A DNA stretch of 64,000 nucleotides from Rodentolepis nana (lineage: Eukaryota > Platyhelminthes > Cestoda > Cyclophyllidea > Hymenolepididae): NCBI GenBank assembly GCA_900617975.1, contig UZAE01012041.1, positions 16,132-80,131 of the forward strand. Direction: 5' to 3'. Positions 45,001 to 51,019 of this stretch are shown piece after piece (the first letter of the stretch is position 1; each line of letters starts with the position of its first letter). The translations under genes were made by a program, and so were the position numbers. A model generated the notes under the pieces. That model was not told the DNA's origin and did not search any database. It saw only the letters and a list, made by a program, of their open reading frames with translations.

Positions 45001-46716
45001 CTCGTAAGTATACGTCGGTTTGATCGAATAGTATAAAGTCTAGTGTCATTATTATCGCTTTTAAACCTAAAAAGTAGCTACGTATAAAGAATGGTTCAAT
45101 GAGATGTTTTCCAAAAAAGATCGCAAGTCTAATTCCTACCGCATGTGCACTTTGAAAGCGTTAATTAGATGTTACCTTAATAAATAGACGCGCGAATCAT
45201 TATAAATTTTCGTTTCAAATTCAATCATTTGACCTAAAATAACTTCTTAATCAACGTTAATAAGTGCTAGATATAGGAGAAGGGGGGATTAATTAGTTGG
45301 ATCCACTAACGAAAATATCCACCAAATTCAAATCCATTTACTTGTCTGCTAACTTATTTACAGGATAAATGATGTAAAATTTGGTATTAAGATAATTGGC
45401 CTACTAATTAGAAAAGCACTTGCTAATACCGACGTATCAATCTATTTCTTTTTAATTCCAAGTGCACGGTGACTGAACAGTACATTATAATTAAGTATCA
45501 AACTAGGATCAAGATGATTACAATTTAAAGTTCGAGCGATTGGGAGGGGTAATAAGAATATGTTCGACTTCCAGCAATTAATCTGCTATAACTTTTTTGT
45601 GATCTACTTAATCAATCAAAAAGTAATAGCGAATAAATATAAAGGTATATTTTTTAGTTTGGAAATTAAATTGGCTGGATAACTATAAAATATTGAGTTT
45701 TAAACCTGAAATTAAATTAGGCTAGAAGGGATTATGGCTTTTCAAACTACAGGCCTTTCTTTCCCAAATTAATCAATAATCGTTGAAGGACTATTTTTTA
45801 TATGATTTTATAAATATATTTCTTGTTTCTCGTATTAAGTGGTTGAAAATGTATTAAAAATGAAAGAAAGTCGTTTGAGTGTTCGAAAATTAACAAGTAA
45901 AACTTCCTTCTGGAAGGATTATAACAAAAAATATAGATAAATAAGTGCATGATTCGTTTTGCTACCTTATAATAAACTATTTATCCACATGGAAACCTAA
46001 TTTAAAGAAATAAATGATTTCCTTACCGGTACGATTGTGACGGTTGCAGAGGAATCACTCGAATTCTCCTCCTCCTCCTCGTCCTCTATGTGTTGTCTTT
46101 CAGCATATTCCCTTTTCTGGTTCTTCTGTTCTGTCATTAAACTTGATGCCTCATTAGTAACTAAGTCATCCTCCTTGACTTCCTCTTTGAATCTAAGTCT
46201 ACGCTCTCGCCTTCTCAAATCATGATCGTAATCTGGTGGCTCAATAACCTCCTCTTCAAATCGTACTCGAATTGAAGAGAGTGTAGTGGGAGGTGGTGGA
46301 GGAGAAGCTTTAGGGGGTTCTGATGTCGAAATTCTCTCCCCTTTACGTCGCGTACCACGACAGCAGCACCAACATCGCCGTGATTGATGATAATGTTCGT
46401 TGTTTTGTGGAGGAGAATCCGTTGTAGCCGAGTTTCCACAGCAGCATCGACAGCAAGGACAACATCCATGGCAATATTTTATGAAAAACGTCGAGACAGA
46501 TTTGTACAGGCGTTGAGGATTTTGTTGTTTTTGCGTACGCCCAGTTTCAGTTTTGATATTTAGGGAAGTGGAGGAAGAAGAGAAAGAATTTTGAGATTTA
46601 GAAGTGCTTCTAGAGGCGTGAAAAATCTTACGAAATCCACTGGAAAGAGTTCTACTCTTTCGGTACCCTCCCGTGTCATGACTATGGTAAATCTCTTGAC
46701 TTGAACTCCTCTTCAT
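1..46716 (-). CDS. SH3-DH-PH RhoGEF, UNC-89/obscurin-like; multi-exon gene, 3' end outside window
   Basis: Gene-level entry; the span includes introns. Exons in transcript order: 46716-46027, (optional 40341-40259), 25284-20406, 12139-12015, 10947-10634, 8834-8643, 8572-8506, 8433-8008, 5689-5540, 3882-3708, 2489-2292, 538-437, 246-172, 98-<1. Splice phases agree at every junction without the optional exon, giving about 2,497 codons. The product has a Cys/Ser-rich N-terminus, a huge acidic repeat region, SH3, DH and PH, then an acidic tail. Known for the family: DH-PH modules catalyse GDP/GTP exchange on Rho GTPases, and in UNC-89/obscurin the SH3-DH-PH module sits in a giant sarcomeric M-line protein with Ig repeats. 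Inferred: Ig repeats could follow beyond the left edge. The long repetitive N-terminus is not a feature I know from UNC-89, so another SH3-RhoGEF (Trio-like, ASEF/collybistin-like) is not excluded. I am sure of a DH-PH RhoGEF and less sure of the subfamily. Confidence 0.7.
172..246 (-). CDS. Small downstream exon (75 nt)
   Basis: Acceptor TTTGTCTGTGCTCAG|ATT, donor ATTG|GTTAGT; phase 1 in and out. Product DSVNTLDGVTNPFMEQIPEQ then DVNTI, polar with no recognised domain. Confidence 0.65.
437..538 (-). CDS. Small downstream exon (102 nt)
   Basis: Acceptor TTTCTATGAATCAG|CAG, donor ATTG|GTACGT; phase 1 in and out. Product AGDDESSLTYYSAEGSIMQL then PKQDKPRPDSMLSI: polar, probably disordered. Supported by phase match with the exons on both sides. 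Confidence 0.65.
539..2291 (-). other. Intron of the RhoGEF gene
   Basis: AT-rich, with a C10 run at 1752-1761. ORFs at about 1826-2230 on both strands look like chance. No repeat of the SINE family. Confidence 0.6.
2292..2489 (-). CDS. Post-PH exon (198 nt), Ala/Glu/Val-rich
   Basis: Acceptor CCTATTTTAG|GC, donor AGAG|GTCAGT; phase 1 in and out. Encodes about 66 aa (VDTIVDEALVKAHQAAVEEV ... EAIDVVNEAYYDVDEM ... EAAQQAR). It looks helical and acidic. I recognise no named domain. Codon pattern and perfect phase continuity support it. Confidence 0.75.
2690..2830. promoter_or_regulatory. GC/CpG-rich island inside an intron
   Basis: Far richer in C+G and CpG than its surroundings. It contains ACGTAACGT, CGCACGCATGC, GGACCAATAAG (a CCAAT box) and CCACGTCACGCGTCAT (CRE/E-box-like). 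It lies just 3' (gene sense) of the PH exons and upstream of the 2292-2489 exon, so it may be an alternative promoter or enhancer. Confidence 0.25.
3708..3882 (-). CDS. PH domain exon 2 (175 nt)
   Basis: Acceptor TTTGTTCTTAATAG|TTG, donor AAAG|GTAGG; phase 0 in, 1 out. Encodes strands 4-7 (LENVRLR, NFELWDI, CVYTIIPTSP) and the closing PH helix QLAWIQDIERAMKDK with the invariant Trp. With the preceding exon the domain is about 108 aa, normal for a PH domain. Confidence 0.85.
3883..5539 (-). other. Intron between PH exons
   Basis: No convincing coding or repeat content apart from a G9 run at 4373-4381. Confidence 0.6.
5540..5689 (-). CDS. PH domain exon 1 (150 nt)
   Basis: Acceptor TTACTTAATTCTAG|ACC, donor CTGCCG|GTAAGA; phase 0 in and out. 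The product TLLKVGNQNAEENLVENTQE then GFLLLDRNSLLFIQKV fits PH strands 1-3 as found directly after DH domains (RhoGEF-type PH, 'yLFLf...liick' pattern). Ends in ILWKLP, the start of the next strand. Confidence 0.75.
5962..6304 (+). mobile_element. HDV-ribozyme SINE-like retroposon, copy A (with TSD)
   Basis: The element body is 5975-6291 (317 bp), flanked by the perfect 13-bp duplication ATTTCAGGACTGT (5962-5974 and 6292-6304). The 5' 72 nt fold as an HDV-like ribozyme. Then come a region containing CAGTTGACTTCTGACTTCAA, a pyrimidine-rich tract with TGTCTGTCTGTCTC, CCCCCCTCTCGACC, a GAAGTCAACTAAAGGGCTAA block, and a tail CCATTTGAAATAAAT. It has no long ORF and no pol III B box, so it is non-autonomous. 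The target duplication and 3' tail indicate LINE-type target-primed reverse transcription (inference). Confidence 0.85.
5975..6046 (+). ncRNA. HDV-like self-cleaving ribozyme, copy A
   Basis: P1 GGAGTGT pairs with GCACTCT (7 bp, the first pair G.U). P2 ATAGACTT pairs with AGGTCTAT (one G.U). P3 is ACC/GGT, L3 is TCCACGT, and its CC can pair with the GG after P1' (P1.1). GGGCAAC follows, then P4 GTAT/ATAC and J4/2 AGCAAA with the expected catalytic C. Compared with the 53735 copy, P1 pair 3 is A-T instead of G-C, a compensatory change. Predicted cleavage is just before G5975, exactly at the end of the target duplication. Confidence 0.75.
7496..7605 (-). other. Possible skipped ('poison') exon in the DH-PH intron
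   Basis: A minus-strand segment with a strong donor (AATTG|GTAAGT) is open in one frame (EQFKRLEQALKGTQMRVFDH then FSPMTTTVLSSIESN). The acceptor is weak. It would leave in phase 2, so joining to the PH exon gives TG+A, a stop. The DH and PH exons join in phase without it. Confidence 0.25.
8008..8433 (-). CDS. DH domain exon 3 (426 nt), catalytic C-terminal half
   Basis: Acceptor TTTCAATTTCAG|GAATCT, donor AGAATG|GTAATT; phase 0 in and out. AEYSAYLYYLNQWMQSF fits the 'Y..YC.N...A' helix. AQHLLEYLFAPKTHLSAYEH then LLSSMARYSS fits the long CR3 helix (L..yL..PvqRi.rY..LL..llk.t). RGLEEAITVLKQIQRRTSEA fits the last helix. The almost universal CR3 'PVQRI' appears as PKTHL, so a residue normally touching Switch regions is replaced; activity may be altered. 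Length and order are otherwise normal. Confidence 0.85.
8506..8572 (-). CDS. DH domain exon 2 (67 nt)
   Basis: Small exon with acceptor AAATTTTGTTTCAG|TTC and donor CAAAAT|GTACGC; phase 2 in, 0 out. Encodes SSLLKFQACIVDPLQAANCF then TQN: the DH segment between the ILEL helix and the YxxYxxN region, matching the 'f..l......p..iG..F' pattern of DH domains. Confidence 0.75.
8643..8834 (-). CDS. DH domain exon 1 (192 nt)
   Basis: Acceptor TTGCCGACATTCCAG|GCATGC, donor GAAAG|GTTTGT; phase 2 in and out. Encodes the first DH helices: HALTDLAEEEEGYQFRI fits the CR1 pattern (LxxTExxYVxxL), and EEMVKATKGMLAHIDNILEL fits the next helices (a hinge of P-E-E, then IFxNIxxILELH). Together with the next two exons this is one DH domain of about 200 aa, the catalytic RhoGEF unit. 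Confidence 0.8.
8835..10633 (-). other. Intron between SH3 and DH exons
   Basis: AT-rich; several chance ORFs. No repeat or exon that I can support. Confidence 0.6.
10634..10947 (-). CDS. SH3-domain exon (314 nt)
   Basis: Acceptor CTACTTCAAAAG|AGA, donor AGAAG|GTAGCT; phase 0 in, 2 out. It encodes about 104 aa. RRYYASFDVEADK resembles the ALYDF strand, SVEEDEVVERLDADNPDRW resembles the RT-loop acidic patch plus n-Src region, and WVVEAAAPYRSGRLAAVCL resembles the Trp strand and the GWVP region. The usual second Trp and the GW(V)P motif are replaced (SGRLAAV), so the peptide-binding face is degenerate. The C-terminal part (REKFREEVLTISNKQHE) runs as a helix directly into the DH domain, as in UNC-89/obscurin, where SH3 and DH are close together. 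Confidence 0.7.
12015..12139 (-). CDS. Linker exon (125 nt) before the SH3
   Basis: Acceptor TTATTTTCTAG|TTGCAACG, donor TCAGAA|GTAAGT. Phase 1 in, 0 out, matching both neighbours. It encodes about 42 aa including MSEVRRHSIQLRRLSSHF and ending FDTWSE. RRHS and RRLS are PKA-like phosphosite patterns. The internal ATG (MSEVRR) could serve as the start of a short SH3-DH-PH isoform if transcription begins in the 17.4-kb island; that is inference. Confidence 0.75.
12140..20405 (-). other. 8.3-kb intron 3' of the giant exon
   Basis: AT-rich, with a G9 run (16629-16637) and a GC/CCAAT-rich island at 17410-17650. The phases of the flanking exons (1 and 1) join directly, so no exon is required inside. 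Confidence 0.6.
17410..17650 (-). promoter_or_regulatory. Candidate internal promoter for a short SH3-DH-PH isoform
   Basis: Locally GC-rich. In minus-strand sense: GGTCACGTCATTAGCTTCC (CRE/E-box-like), CAACCAATCGC (CCAAT), AATTACGTGCTCC (E-box), a GAGAGCGCCGAAAGGCGAGA stretch, then TTAA|GTGAGC, a possible first-exon donor. The next exon (12015-12139) has an internal ATG in frame with SH3-DH-PH. The 154-codon ORF here is probably chance. No transcript evidence is available. Confidence 0.3.
20406..25284 (-). CDS. Giant repeat-bearing acidic exon (1,626 codons)
   Basis: Uninterrupted 4,879-nt exon. The acceptor is TTTTTCCTTTTAG|ACT at 25285, where an in-frame TAG lies just upstream, so it is an internal exon. 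The donor is CAACAAG|GTATGT at 20406; phase 0 in, 1 out. It starts with a short coiled-coil-like helix (KARLSELEEQE). Residues about 60-130 are more hydrophobic and might fold. After that it is rich in Glu, Ser, Asp and Gln and probably disordered. Residues about 345-1066 are five tandem repeats of 144-145 aa. A motif QAGxSE-x4-F recurs outside the array. RRPS occurs twice (a PKA-like phosphosite pattern), once followed by VRFNDTEEI. I recognise no catalytic domain. A role as an extended scaffold or spacer is inference. Confidence 0.85.
22087..24252 (-). repeat. Five tandem 432-435 bp coding repeats inside the giant exon
   Basis: Units in coding order: 24252-23821 (432), 23820-23386 (435), 23385-22954 (432), 22953-22519 (435), 22518-22087 (432), then the first residues of a sixth unit at 22086-22051. 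All lengths are multiples of three, so the frame is kept. The best conserved core is VQLPDSLLE(C/S)AQENTKK followed by DICLSP. Each unit also has IQKN.ESVQ.DS and an AGS(C/S)EQVPELEE-like motif. Units 2 and 4 share a variant second half (REDRPE.QQVPERTLKSD); units 1 and 5 share another (ILGKTVESDT.GEGISPQEESS). Plus-strand ORFs across this array are antisense shadows. Confidence 0.95.
25555..25700. promoter_or_regulatory. GC-rich island just upstream of the giant exon
   Basis: Contains GTGCGGCCG, CTTGTCGCACAGG, GCGACGTGATCGCAGGATCG and the palindromic CCAAT pair CCACCAATCATTGGTCACC. It stands out in AT-rich surroundings about 300-400 bp 5' of the giant exon and may drive an isoform starting there. 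The plus-strand ORF across it (25418-25726) is not convincing. Confidence 0.3.
26830..27186 (+). mobile_element. HDV-ribozyme SINE-like retroposon, copy B
   Basis: Body about 26841-27174, flanked by the 12-bp imperfect duplication TTTCGATCTATG / TTTCAATCTATG. The ribozyme region 26841-26911 is decayed: P1 GGGGTAT with GCACCCT has one A.C mismatch, the J1.1 segment reads AGGCAAC and P2' has a mismatch. The tail is AATTAAATAAAATAT. Antisense to the RhoGEF gene. Confidence 0.85.
27216..27489 (+). mobile_element. SINE-like copy C, 5'-truncated and internally rearranged
   Basis: Starts 41 bp after copy B. It lacks the ribozyme and first about 100 bp. CTTCAAACTACCATCACCCC with TATGTCATAT is duplicated (27222-27254 and 27264-27296), and the ACTCACCTC..TTTTTTCTACCT block is also doubled. 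It carries C10 at 27421-27430, where copy A has C6. It ends at TGAAGTCAAC without the usual tail. It may be a fragment of a tandem partner of copy B. Confidence 0.7.
32470..32783 (+). mobile_element. SINE-like retroposon, copy D
   Basis: Starts GGGGTGTGATAAATTTACC and ends CATTTGAAATAAATAAA. P1 (GGGGTGT/GCACCCT) is preserved, but 2 bp are lost between P1 and P2, P2 is mismatched and J1.1 reads TAGCAAC, so the ribozyme is probably dead. Flanks TTATTAATTCC and CTATTAGTTTC may be an eroded target duplication. Antisense to the RhoGEF gene. Confidence 0.8.
33553..33900 (+). mobile_element. SINE-like retroposon, copy E (with perfect TSD)
   Basis: Body 33565-33888 (324 bp), flanked by the perfect 12-bp duplication ATATTCTATCAA (33553-33564 and 33889-33900). 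The ribozyme region 33565-33634 keeps P1 (GGGGTGT/GCACCCT), TGGGCAAC and GCAAAA, but P2' reads AAAACTAT and P2 is weakened. It has the usual pyrimidine tract and AAATAAATA tail. Antisense to the RhoGEF gene. Confidence 0.9.
37138..37400 (+). pseudogene. Degenerate transposase N-terminus (HTH type)
   Basis: From ATG 37138 the frame reads MQGKFIVETY, stop, SYKSLEQFTDSC, resembling the FIVE.Y..TKS helix-turn-helix start of some DNA-transposon proteins. Other frames give TQKVVAKFRAKGS (like 'RLVKKFREKGS') and ENSQGVHEALLRSLQKQPHL (like 'ENVERVREALLRSP'). Pieces are in the expected order but in three frames with stops. No terminal repeats were found. Confidence 0.4.
39160..39430. repeat. Three degenerate tandem units with AT microsatellites
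   Basis: The word GTA(A/G)(C/T)AAGATC recurs at about 39162, 39297 and 39405. Between copies, TTTCATA.GAT.ATTAAT..AG is followed by ACATCAATAT and a TA or TATATG tract. The unit is about 108-135 bp. The longest pure (AT)n is 39265-39287. Confidence 0.7.
40259..40341 (-). CDS. Possible cassette exon, 83 nt, of the RhoGEF gene
   Basis: On the minus strand, GATCGTCATTTCAG is followed by an open 83-nt segment ending TATGAG|GTAAAT. It reads LANGKVIDLSEK then GLVSNEYILLISRYE, and would run in frame into the start of the giant exon (TINLLKARLSELEEQE), giving a coiled-coil-like stretch. It enters in phase 1 and leaves in phase 0, whereas the 46027 exon ends in phase 0. Inclusion therefore needs another exon I have not found or a different 5' start. 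Codon content looks coding. Confidence 0.4.
46027..46716 (-). CDS. First coding exon: basic/Ser-rich, Cys-cluster N-terminus (230 aa)
   Basis: The ATG at 46716 is preceded in frame by a TGA at 46728-46726, so it is probably the true start. The exon ends at CCG|GTAAGG (46027) in phase 0. Residues 1-50 are basic and Ser-rich. Residues 82-93 hold eight Cys (CHGCCPCCRCCC), and 115-119 hold another cluster (CWCCC): possible palmitoylation or metal-binding sites. Residues 138-143 are a Pro run. RVRF (150-153) and RLRF (173-176), each followed by acidic residues, fit the PP1-docking RVxF pattern. Residues 211-217 are Asp/Glu. I recognise no folded domain. Joining to the 25284 exon is inferred from phase (0 to 0), strand and acidic character; a separate short gene cannot be excluded. 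Confidence 0.6.
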
Positions 46717-47010
46717 CAGCAAAATTCAAAGATTACTTCTCCTTCTCCTTCAAATGAAGTGAAGTTACTTTTGAATTAGCTCTTTATGTTCGTGGCATGC
46801 GTGCCATTGGGATTAGCACTTAACCAATGAGGGAACGTCTAATACTAACAAATCAAATTAAGCGTGCATGGCTATTTGTGACCAGCCGATTGGAATGGGC
46901 GGGAAAATAGGATTTGGGTACGGAAAGTCAGATGACCTCATTGAGGCCGATTGCACTTAAAATAACTCTATGACCTCATTTAATGACTATGAACACACGT
47001 CATATTATGA
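46717..47010 (-). promoter_or_regulatory. Candidate promoter/5' flank of the RhoGEF gene
   Basis: Upstream of the ATG at 46716. Read on the minus strand it has CCAAT boxes near 46890 and 46810, and two copies of the 11-base word AATGAGGTCAT (reverse complement at 46932-46942 and 46970-46980) carrying the nuclear-receptor half-site AGGTCA. ACACGTCAT (46994-47002) is CRE-like. No clear TATA box or start site is visible. The assignment rests only on position and motif density. Confidence 0.3.
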
Positions 47011-47849
47011 TCACTTTACCAGTGCTTGCGTTATTTTGATTTCGCCCACTTCGCTAATTGCCAAATTAAGTTGTTAACATGTGCATGAATGTAAAAATAA
47101 ATCAAAAAAATCGGAAATTAGTTTTGGATAAAAATTGTCGATTACTTTCTATCTTTGACGCTTAGTCAAGGTTAGGACTATAGATAGAGTGTGTTCAATG
47201 TAAACATTCATGAACACTTAGAGCACGATTGATGCTCTCGTAAGCTCATTCCTCATAAACTAAAATTTCGGTTATTGGACTTCCGAACCCACACTTGGAT
47301 AGGTAGAACCACTATTAAGGAATCCATACCTGCTACCATTAGTCAAAGAATCGGTCGATCATGTATTTCATTTTACAGCAAGGAGCCGTCGTTTAGGCAA
47401 TATGGCTTCTTTCATACTCTCGATGGAATCTAGATCTTTGCAAATTTCGAAAAAGTACTCAACTAAACAATGTATGAGAGCAAATACACATTCTAACTTT
47501 TGTTCCTTTAAATTATTCTCCATAGTTAGCTAAAAGCACCCACTTTCTTATTAGTTTTTTTTCAATATCCCAGTATATTTTATCAACTTTCATGAACTAC
47601 ATCAGTACAATAACGTGGATATCATGCTTATTTACTGGCCGAAACAACCGTAACACCGAGACAACTCATTTTTGGTTTTCCATCGTCATGAAATTCCACT
47701 ACCAGGGTTTTTCGAAAGTTCGCCCACCCGAACAAGCTCCCGTGTGCTTATTTTATTTTGTTCGCTAAATCGGCATTTCAGGGGTCATTCGTGGTTATTC
47801 ATAATGAAGGCATATTTCATTGTAATAATGGGGCATGTTATGGGTTATT

Positions 47850-47974
47850 TTACTTTAAACGACCTTTTGTGTTTTTCTCCCGGTCAGTATTGAAAGGTAT
47901 TTGATCGATCTCATCTGATGACTTTGTCTGTTCGGTCACGTTTTCTGCGCCACTGCAAGTAGGTTGGTCTTCTG
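47850..47974 (-). CDS. Candidate terminal exon on the minus strand
   Basis: Acceptor CTTTATTTCTTTCAAG|CA at 47975. Open in phase 1 to TAA at 47852-47850: EDQPTCSGAENVTEQTKSSD then EIDQIPFNTDREKN. Downstream (gene sense) there is AACAAAATAAAAT near 47755, a possible AATAAA polyadenylation signal. The phase matches the 49421 exon, so it could be the last exon of that gene. The sequence is polar and not recognised. Confidence 0.35.
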
Positions 47975-48505
47975 CTTGAAAGAAATAAAGGGCTTTAATT
48001 CAAGTTCCGATTAATAAATCACCAAGTTACTAGCTCATAATTACTTCTTTTAACATTACATTGTCCTTAAATGACTTGCAATTATTGCCCGGCTAAATGC
48101 TTTATTAGAGATATGCAAACGATAAAGTTAGATGAGAACAGTAATGTCCTTTCGAATTTATACAAAGTTTCCTGTTCATGAGATTAAAAAAACTTGATTT
48201 CCACACTATTTAAAGGAGAAAATGGGATATATATATATATACACGCAGCTTGATGGTAAACTGGGAAAGTTCATTTCAAGTTCAAGTACGCGTCAAATTA
48301 TCGGTACTGCGTGAAGTTCAAAAAGCAGCCAAGTGTGTTCTAAAACAGTGACGGCTTAGGAGACGGTGATTGCCATGAAATCTCATTCATAACTCAGGGC
48401 TACAGATTACTTCATAGTCACCAGAGTGGAGTGAATACAAGCTTTCTATGACTTATGACTTAAATTTCATATATAAATATTTGTTTTTCATCACCCAAAA
48501 AATCG

Positions 48506-48510
<5 letters not shown>

Positions 48511-48536
<26 letters not shown>
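48511..48536. repeat. (GT)n microsatellite
   Basis: Thirteen TG units. A further (GT)16 tract lies at 63462-63493. Confidence 0.95.
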
Positions 48537-49420
48537 ATTTAGCTATCCTAACTTAGCATACATTCAGTGGAATTTCACATATTTTTCATCTCTATTTATC
48601 ATCTCAGAAGATTATCAATAATCAATTAATAATAGAATAGCCGTTTATTACCAAATATATCATTATAAGGAATATCTATTGATATGTTTAAACAAAATAA
48701 TGCTTAGGTGAATGACTTTTGTTTCTTAGTTATTTGATTTACAAATAATAAAAAGCTAAGTAAGATCAAGTTTTTTTCACAGGCGGTTTTATCGAGAAAA
48801 ATAAATGGCCTGAACATTAATCTCACTGCAATTCTATATCAACCGAAATGGAGCTTTTTATGTCCGGTTGGTCTCTTCTTGGAACAGATGTTTCATTTGA
48901 TTTATTCCGCAGTTGTAAAGCAAATAAGTGAGGCAGAGCGATAAAATTTTGTTTCCCAAGTCGTGATCAACGCACACCAGTTCACAGAAACCGAATTTAA
49001 TATTTATCACATTGATATAGCTATTCGCTCTATACTTGAAGAAAAAACCGTTTAAAACAGATAGATTTGGGCCTGCACCACTCACAGTTTACAAAACGAG
49101 CAATTTAAGAGGCACTTGAAATTAATTTTTCCTCTTTTTATTTATTAGACAGTTTTTGTTTTAAACTAAGTTTCAGTTAACACTATTCCCAAAAATATTT
49201 TCTTTGCAAATGGAAATGAAGCTTGTCGTTGTAATTGCACTCGCATCAACTACTGTATTAGCAATAATAATCATCATCGATGAAGTAAATTTTTTCTTGT
49301 TTTTACCAACTCTGTTTTTGTTCAAATTTCTGCCGATGCATATTGATTAATCTAAATAAGTATGTAAGGCTTAATATTAAGAATAGTTGTTTATTTGTAA
49401 ATAAGTGAATTCCAACTTAC

Positions 49421-49646
49421 CATTGCTTTCAATAAAGCCATCAATAGCGATAAGGTGAACATCAGCAGGATCGCGTCTCGTCAATATATCACTGCGATGT
49501 TCCGGTGCGGTTGGATATGCGTTAATTTCATTATCTGTCGCATTCCGTTGATTGTGTGGGCGATTGCGATAGGCATTAATTGCCCCTAGTGTAAATGCGC
49601 CCATTCCCAGGAGAATTTGGGGGTCTAGAAATTGTGACCAGTCCAT
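49421..49646 (-). CDS. First coding exon of a MUL1/MAPL-like mitochondrial membrane protein
   Basis: ATG at 49646 is directly preceded by TTCTTTACATTAG, which could be a cis or trans splice acceptor. The exon ends AATG|GTAAGT in phase 1. The product starts MDWSQFLDPQ, then a hydrophobic segment ILLGMGAFTLGAINAYRNR (about residues 11-29, membrane anchor with basic flank), a polar stretch, and DILTRRDPADVHLIAIDGFI, which resembles the 'vpYvaIEGvV' strand opening the intermembrane-space region of MUL1/MAPL E3 ligases. RING and second membrane segments are not found in the window, so the match rests on the N-terminus only. Following exon candidates are 47850-47974 and, less likely, 48858-49072. 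Confidence 0.5.
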
Positions 49647-49717
49647 CTAATGTAAAGAAGAAATACTACTGATGAAATATAAGTAATCAGAAATTTAAAA
49701 ATCTCCAATACTATATA

Positions 49718-51019
49718 TTAGGTTGGCTACTAAGTCATTGCCGATTTCAAATAAGAAGGCAAATTCGGAATTTTTGTTTAAAAATATAACTTTATTCAAT
49801 TAGATGTTGGCCGTTCTTGTCGATGACCTTTTTCCATCGTTCTGGCAGAGTAAAAATTCCCCCTTCGTAAAATGTCTGGTCTTTGCTATTAAAAAACTGA
49901 ATTAGGTGTAATCCGACATCATCCGCGTTGTTAAAAATTTTACCATTTAAAGAGTTTTGCATGGAACGAAACAAATGGTAATCCGAAGGCGCAAGGTCAG
50001 GGCTATATATGGGATGGGTGTGACAAAACATCCCAACCCAGTTCCAATAATTTTTGCCGAGTAACCAAAGATGTGTGGGGGGGGGGCCTTGCGTTATCAC
50101 GATGGAAAACAACACCCTTCCGCCGATTTGATAATGCCGGCCGCTTATCTTCAATTGCATCCTTCAGTTTTTCGAGTTCTTCAACATACACATTTGAATT
50201 TATCGTTTGGTTCTGCGGCATGAGTTCAAAATACAAAATTCATTTGTGATCCCCCCACCAGACTGACAGCATAATTTTTTGTTTTTTGGTGAATCTCTGC
50301 TTTTGATACTGTTTGGGCTGGTTGATCTTGCTTCACCCATGATCTCTTGCGAGTAACNATAAACTATCCACTTTTCGTCGCCAGTAACTAGGTTCTTCAG
50401 AAATGGATCATTCTCATTGCGTTTCAGTAGCGGCGAATCACAGATGCTAATCCGTTGCGTCAAATGAATTTCCTTTAACTGGTGGGGGATCCATAAATCA
50501 AGTTTCTTGACATAACCAACGGTTTTTAATTTTTTCAATGCATGTATGCGACACATTGAGCTTCTCTGCAATATCTCGTGTTGTGCTGTGACGATTTGAA
50601 TCGATAATGGCCTTGATATGGGTTTCACCCACTTCGACTGGGCGGCCAGATCGTTGTGAATTTTTCAGTGAAAAATCACCGGAACGAGATCTTTCAAACC
50701 AATTTCGACACTGTCTTTCTTTTAAGGCTTCATCTCCATATACGGCACATAACTTCTTTTGTGCTTGCGATGCGTTCTTGCCTTTTCGGAAGTAATACAA
50801 TAAAATGTGTCGGAAGTGCACGTCCTGTTCTTTCATTTTTAAATTGGGATAAAAACAAAACTAAAGAACTAAACAAAAAAAAATTTTTACTAATTAACCT
50901 AGAAGCCCATACAGTAAGAAAAAAATATAGGTTAGATGCTCTGGCCACGTTAACAAAACAAAAGGAAGTATAGAGTGAATCTGTCAACAAAAACGGCAAT
51001 GACTTAGTTGCCCACCCAA
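49718..51019 (-). mobile_element. Mariner (Tc1/mariner) element with inverted repeats and TA duplication
   Basis: 1,302 bp. The left end TTAGGTTGGCTACTAAGTCA (49718 on) and the right end, read inward on minus, TTGGGTGGGCAACTAAGTCA (51019 down) match over about 30 bp with few differences. TA flanks both ends (49716-49717 and 51020-51021). Length is normal for mariner. It holds one transposase pseudogene on the minus strand. The sequence style is that of the mellifera/irritans-type mariners of invertebrates; subfamily needs alignment. Confidence 0.95.
49801..50836 (-). pseudogene. Mariner transposase, frameshifted
   Basis: Reads from MKEQDVHFRHILLYYFRKGK (50836) through IAEKLNVSHTCIEK (HTH), VGYVKKLDLWIPHQL, LVTGDEKWIVY (first catalytic Asp), GVVFHRDNARPPPHTSLVTR (second Asp) and YSPDLAPSDYHLFRSMQNSL (third Asp), ending GQHLIE-stop at 49801. 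All three catalytic Asp regions of the DD34D triad are visible but lie in different frames. Breaks occur near 50530, between about 50230 and 50350 (which includes the N at 50358 nearby) and near 50010. DNARP(PP)HTS carries two extra prolines from a C10 tract. The element is inactive. Confidence 0.9.

Larger units (their letters stand above)
25285..46026 (-). other. About 20.7-kb intron region upstream of the giant exon
   Basis: Holds SINE-like copies B-E, a GC-rich island at 25560-25700, a degenerate transposon near 37.1 kb, a triplicated repeat at 39.16-39.43 kb and the possible cassette exon 40259-40341. The rest is AT-rich with scattered G/C homopolymers. Segments 27840-32430, 34000-36990 and 40600-46000 show nothing else I can support. 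Confidence 0.5.

Noticed and set aside
44798..45049. 83-codon minus ORF ending at TAA
   Set aside because: Follows an acceptor-like site, but is hydrophobic, unrecognised and of a length common by chance in this base composition.
48858..49072. Possible second exon of the MUL1-like gene
   Set aside because: The phase fits (1) and it ends in TAA, but the acceptor has almost no pyrimidine tract and the product does not resemble the family.
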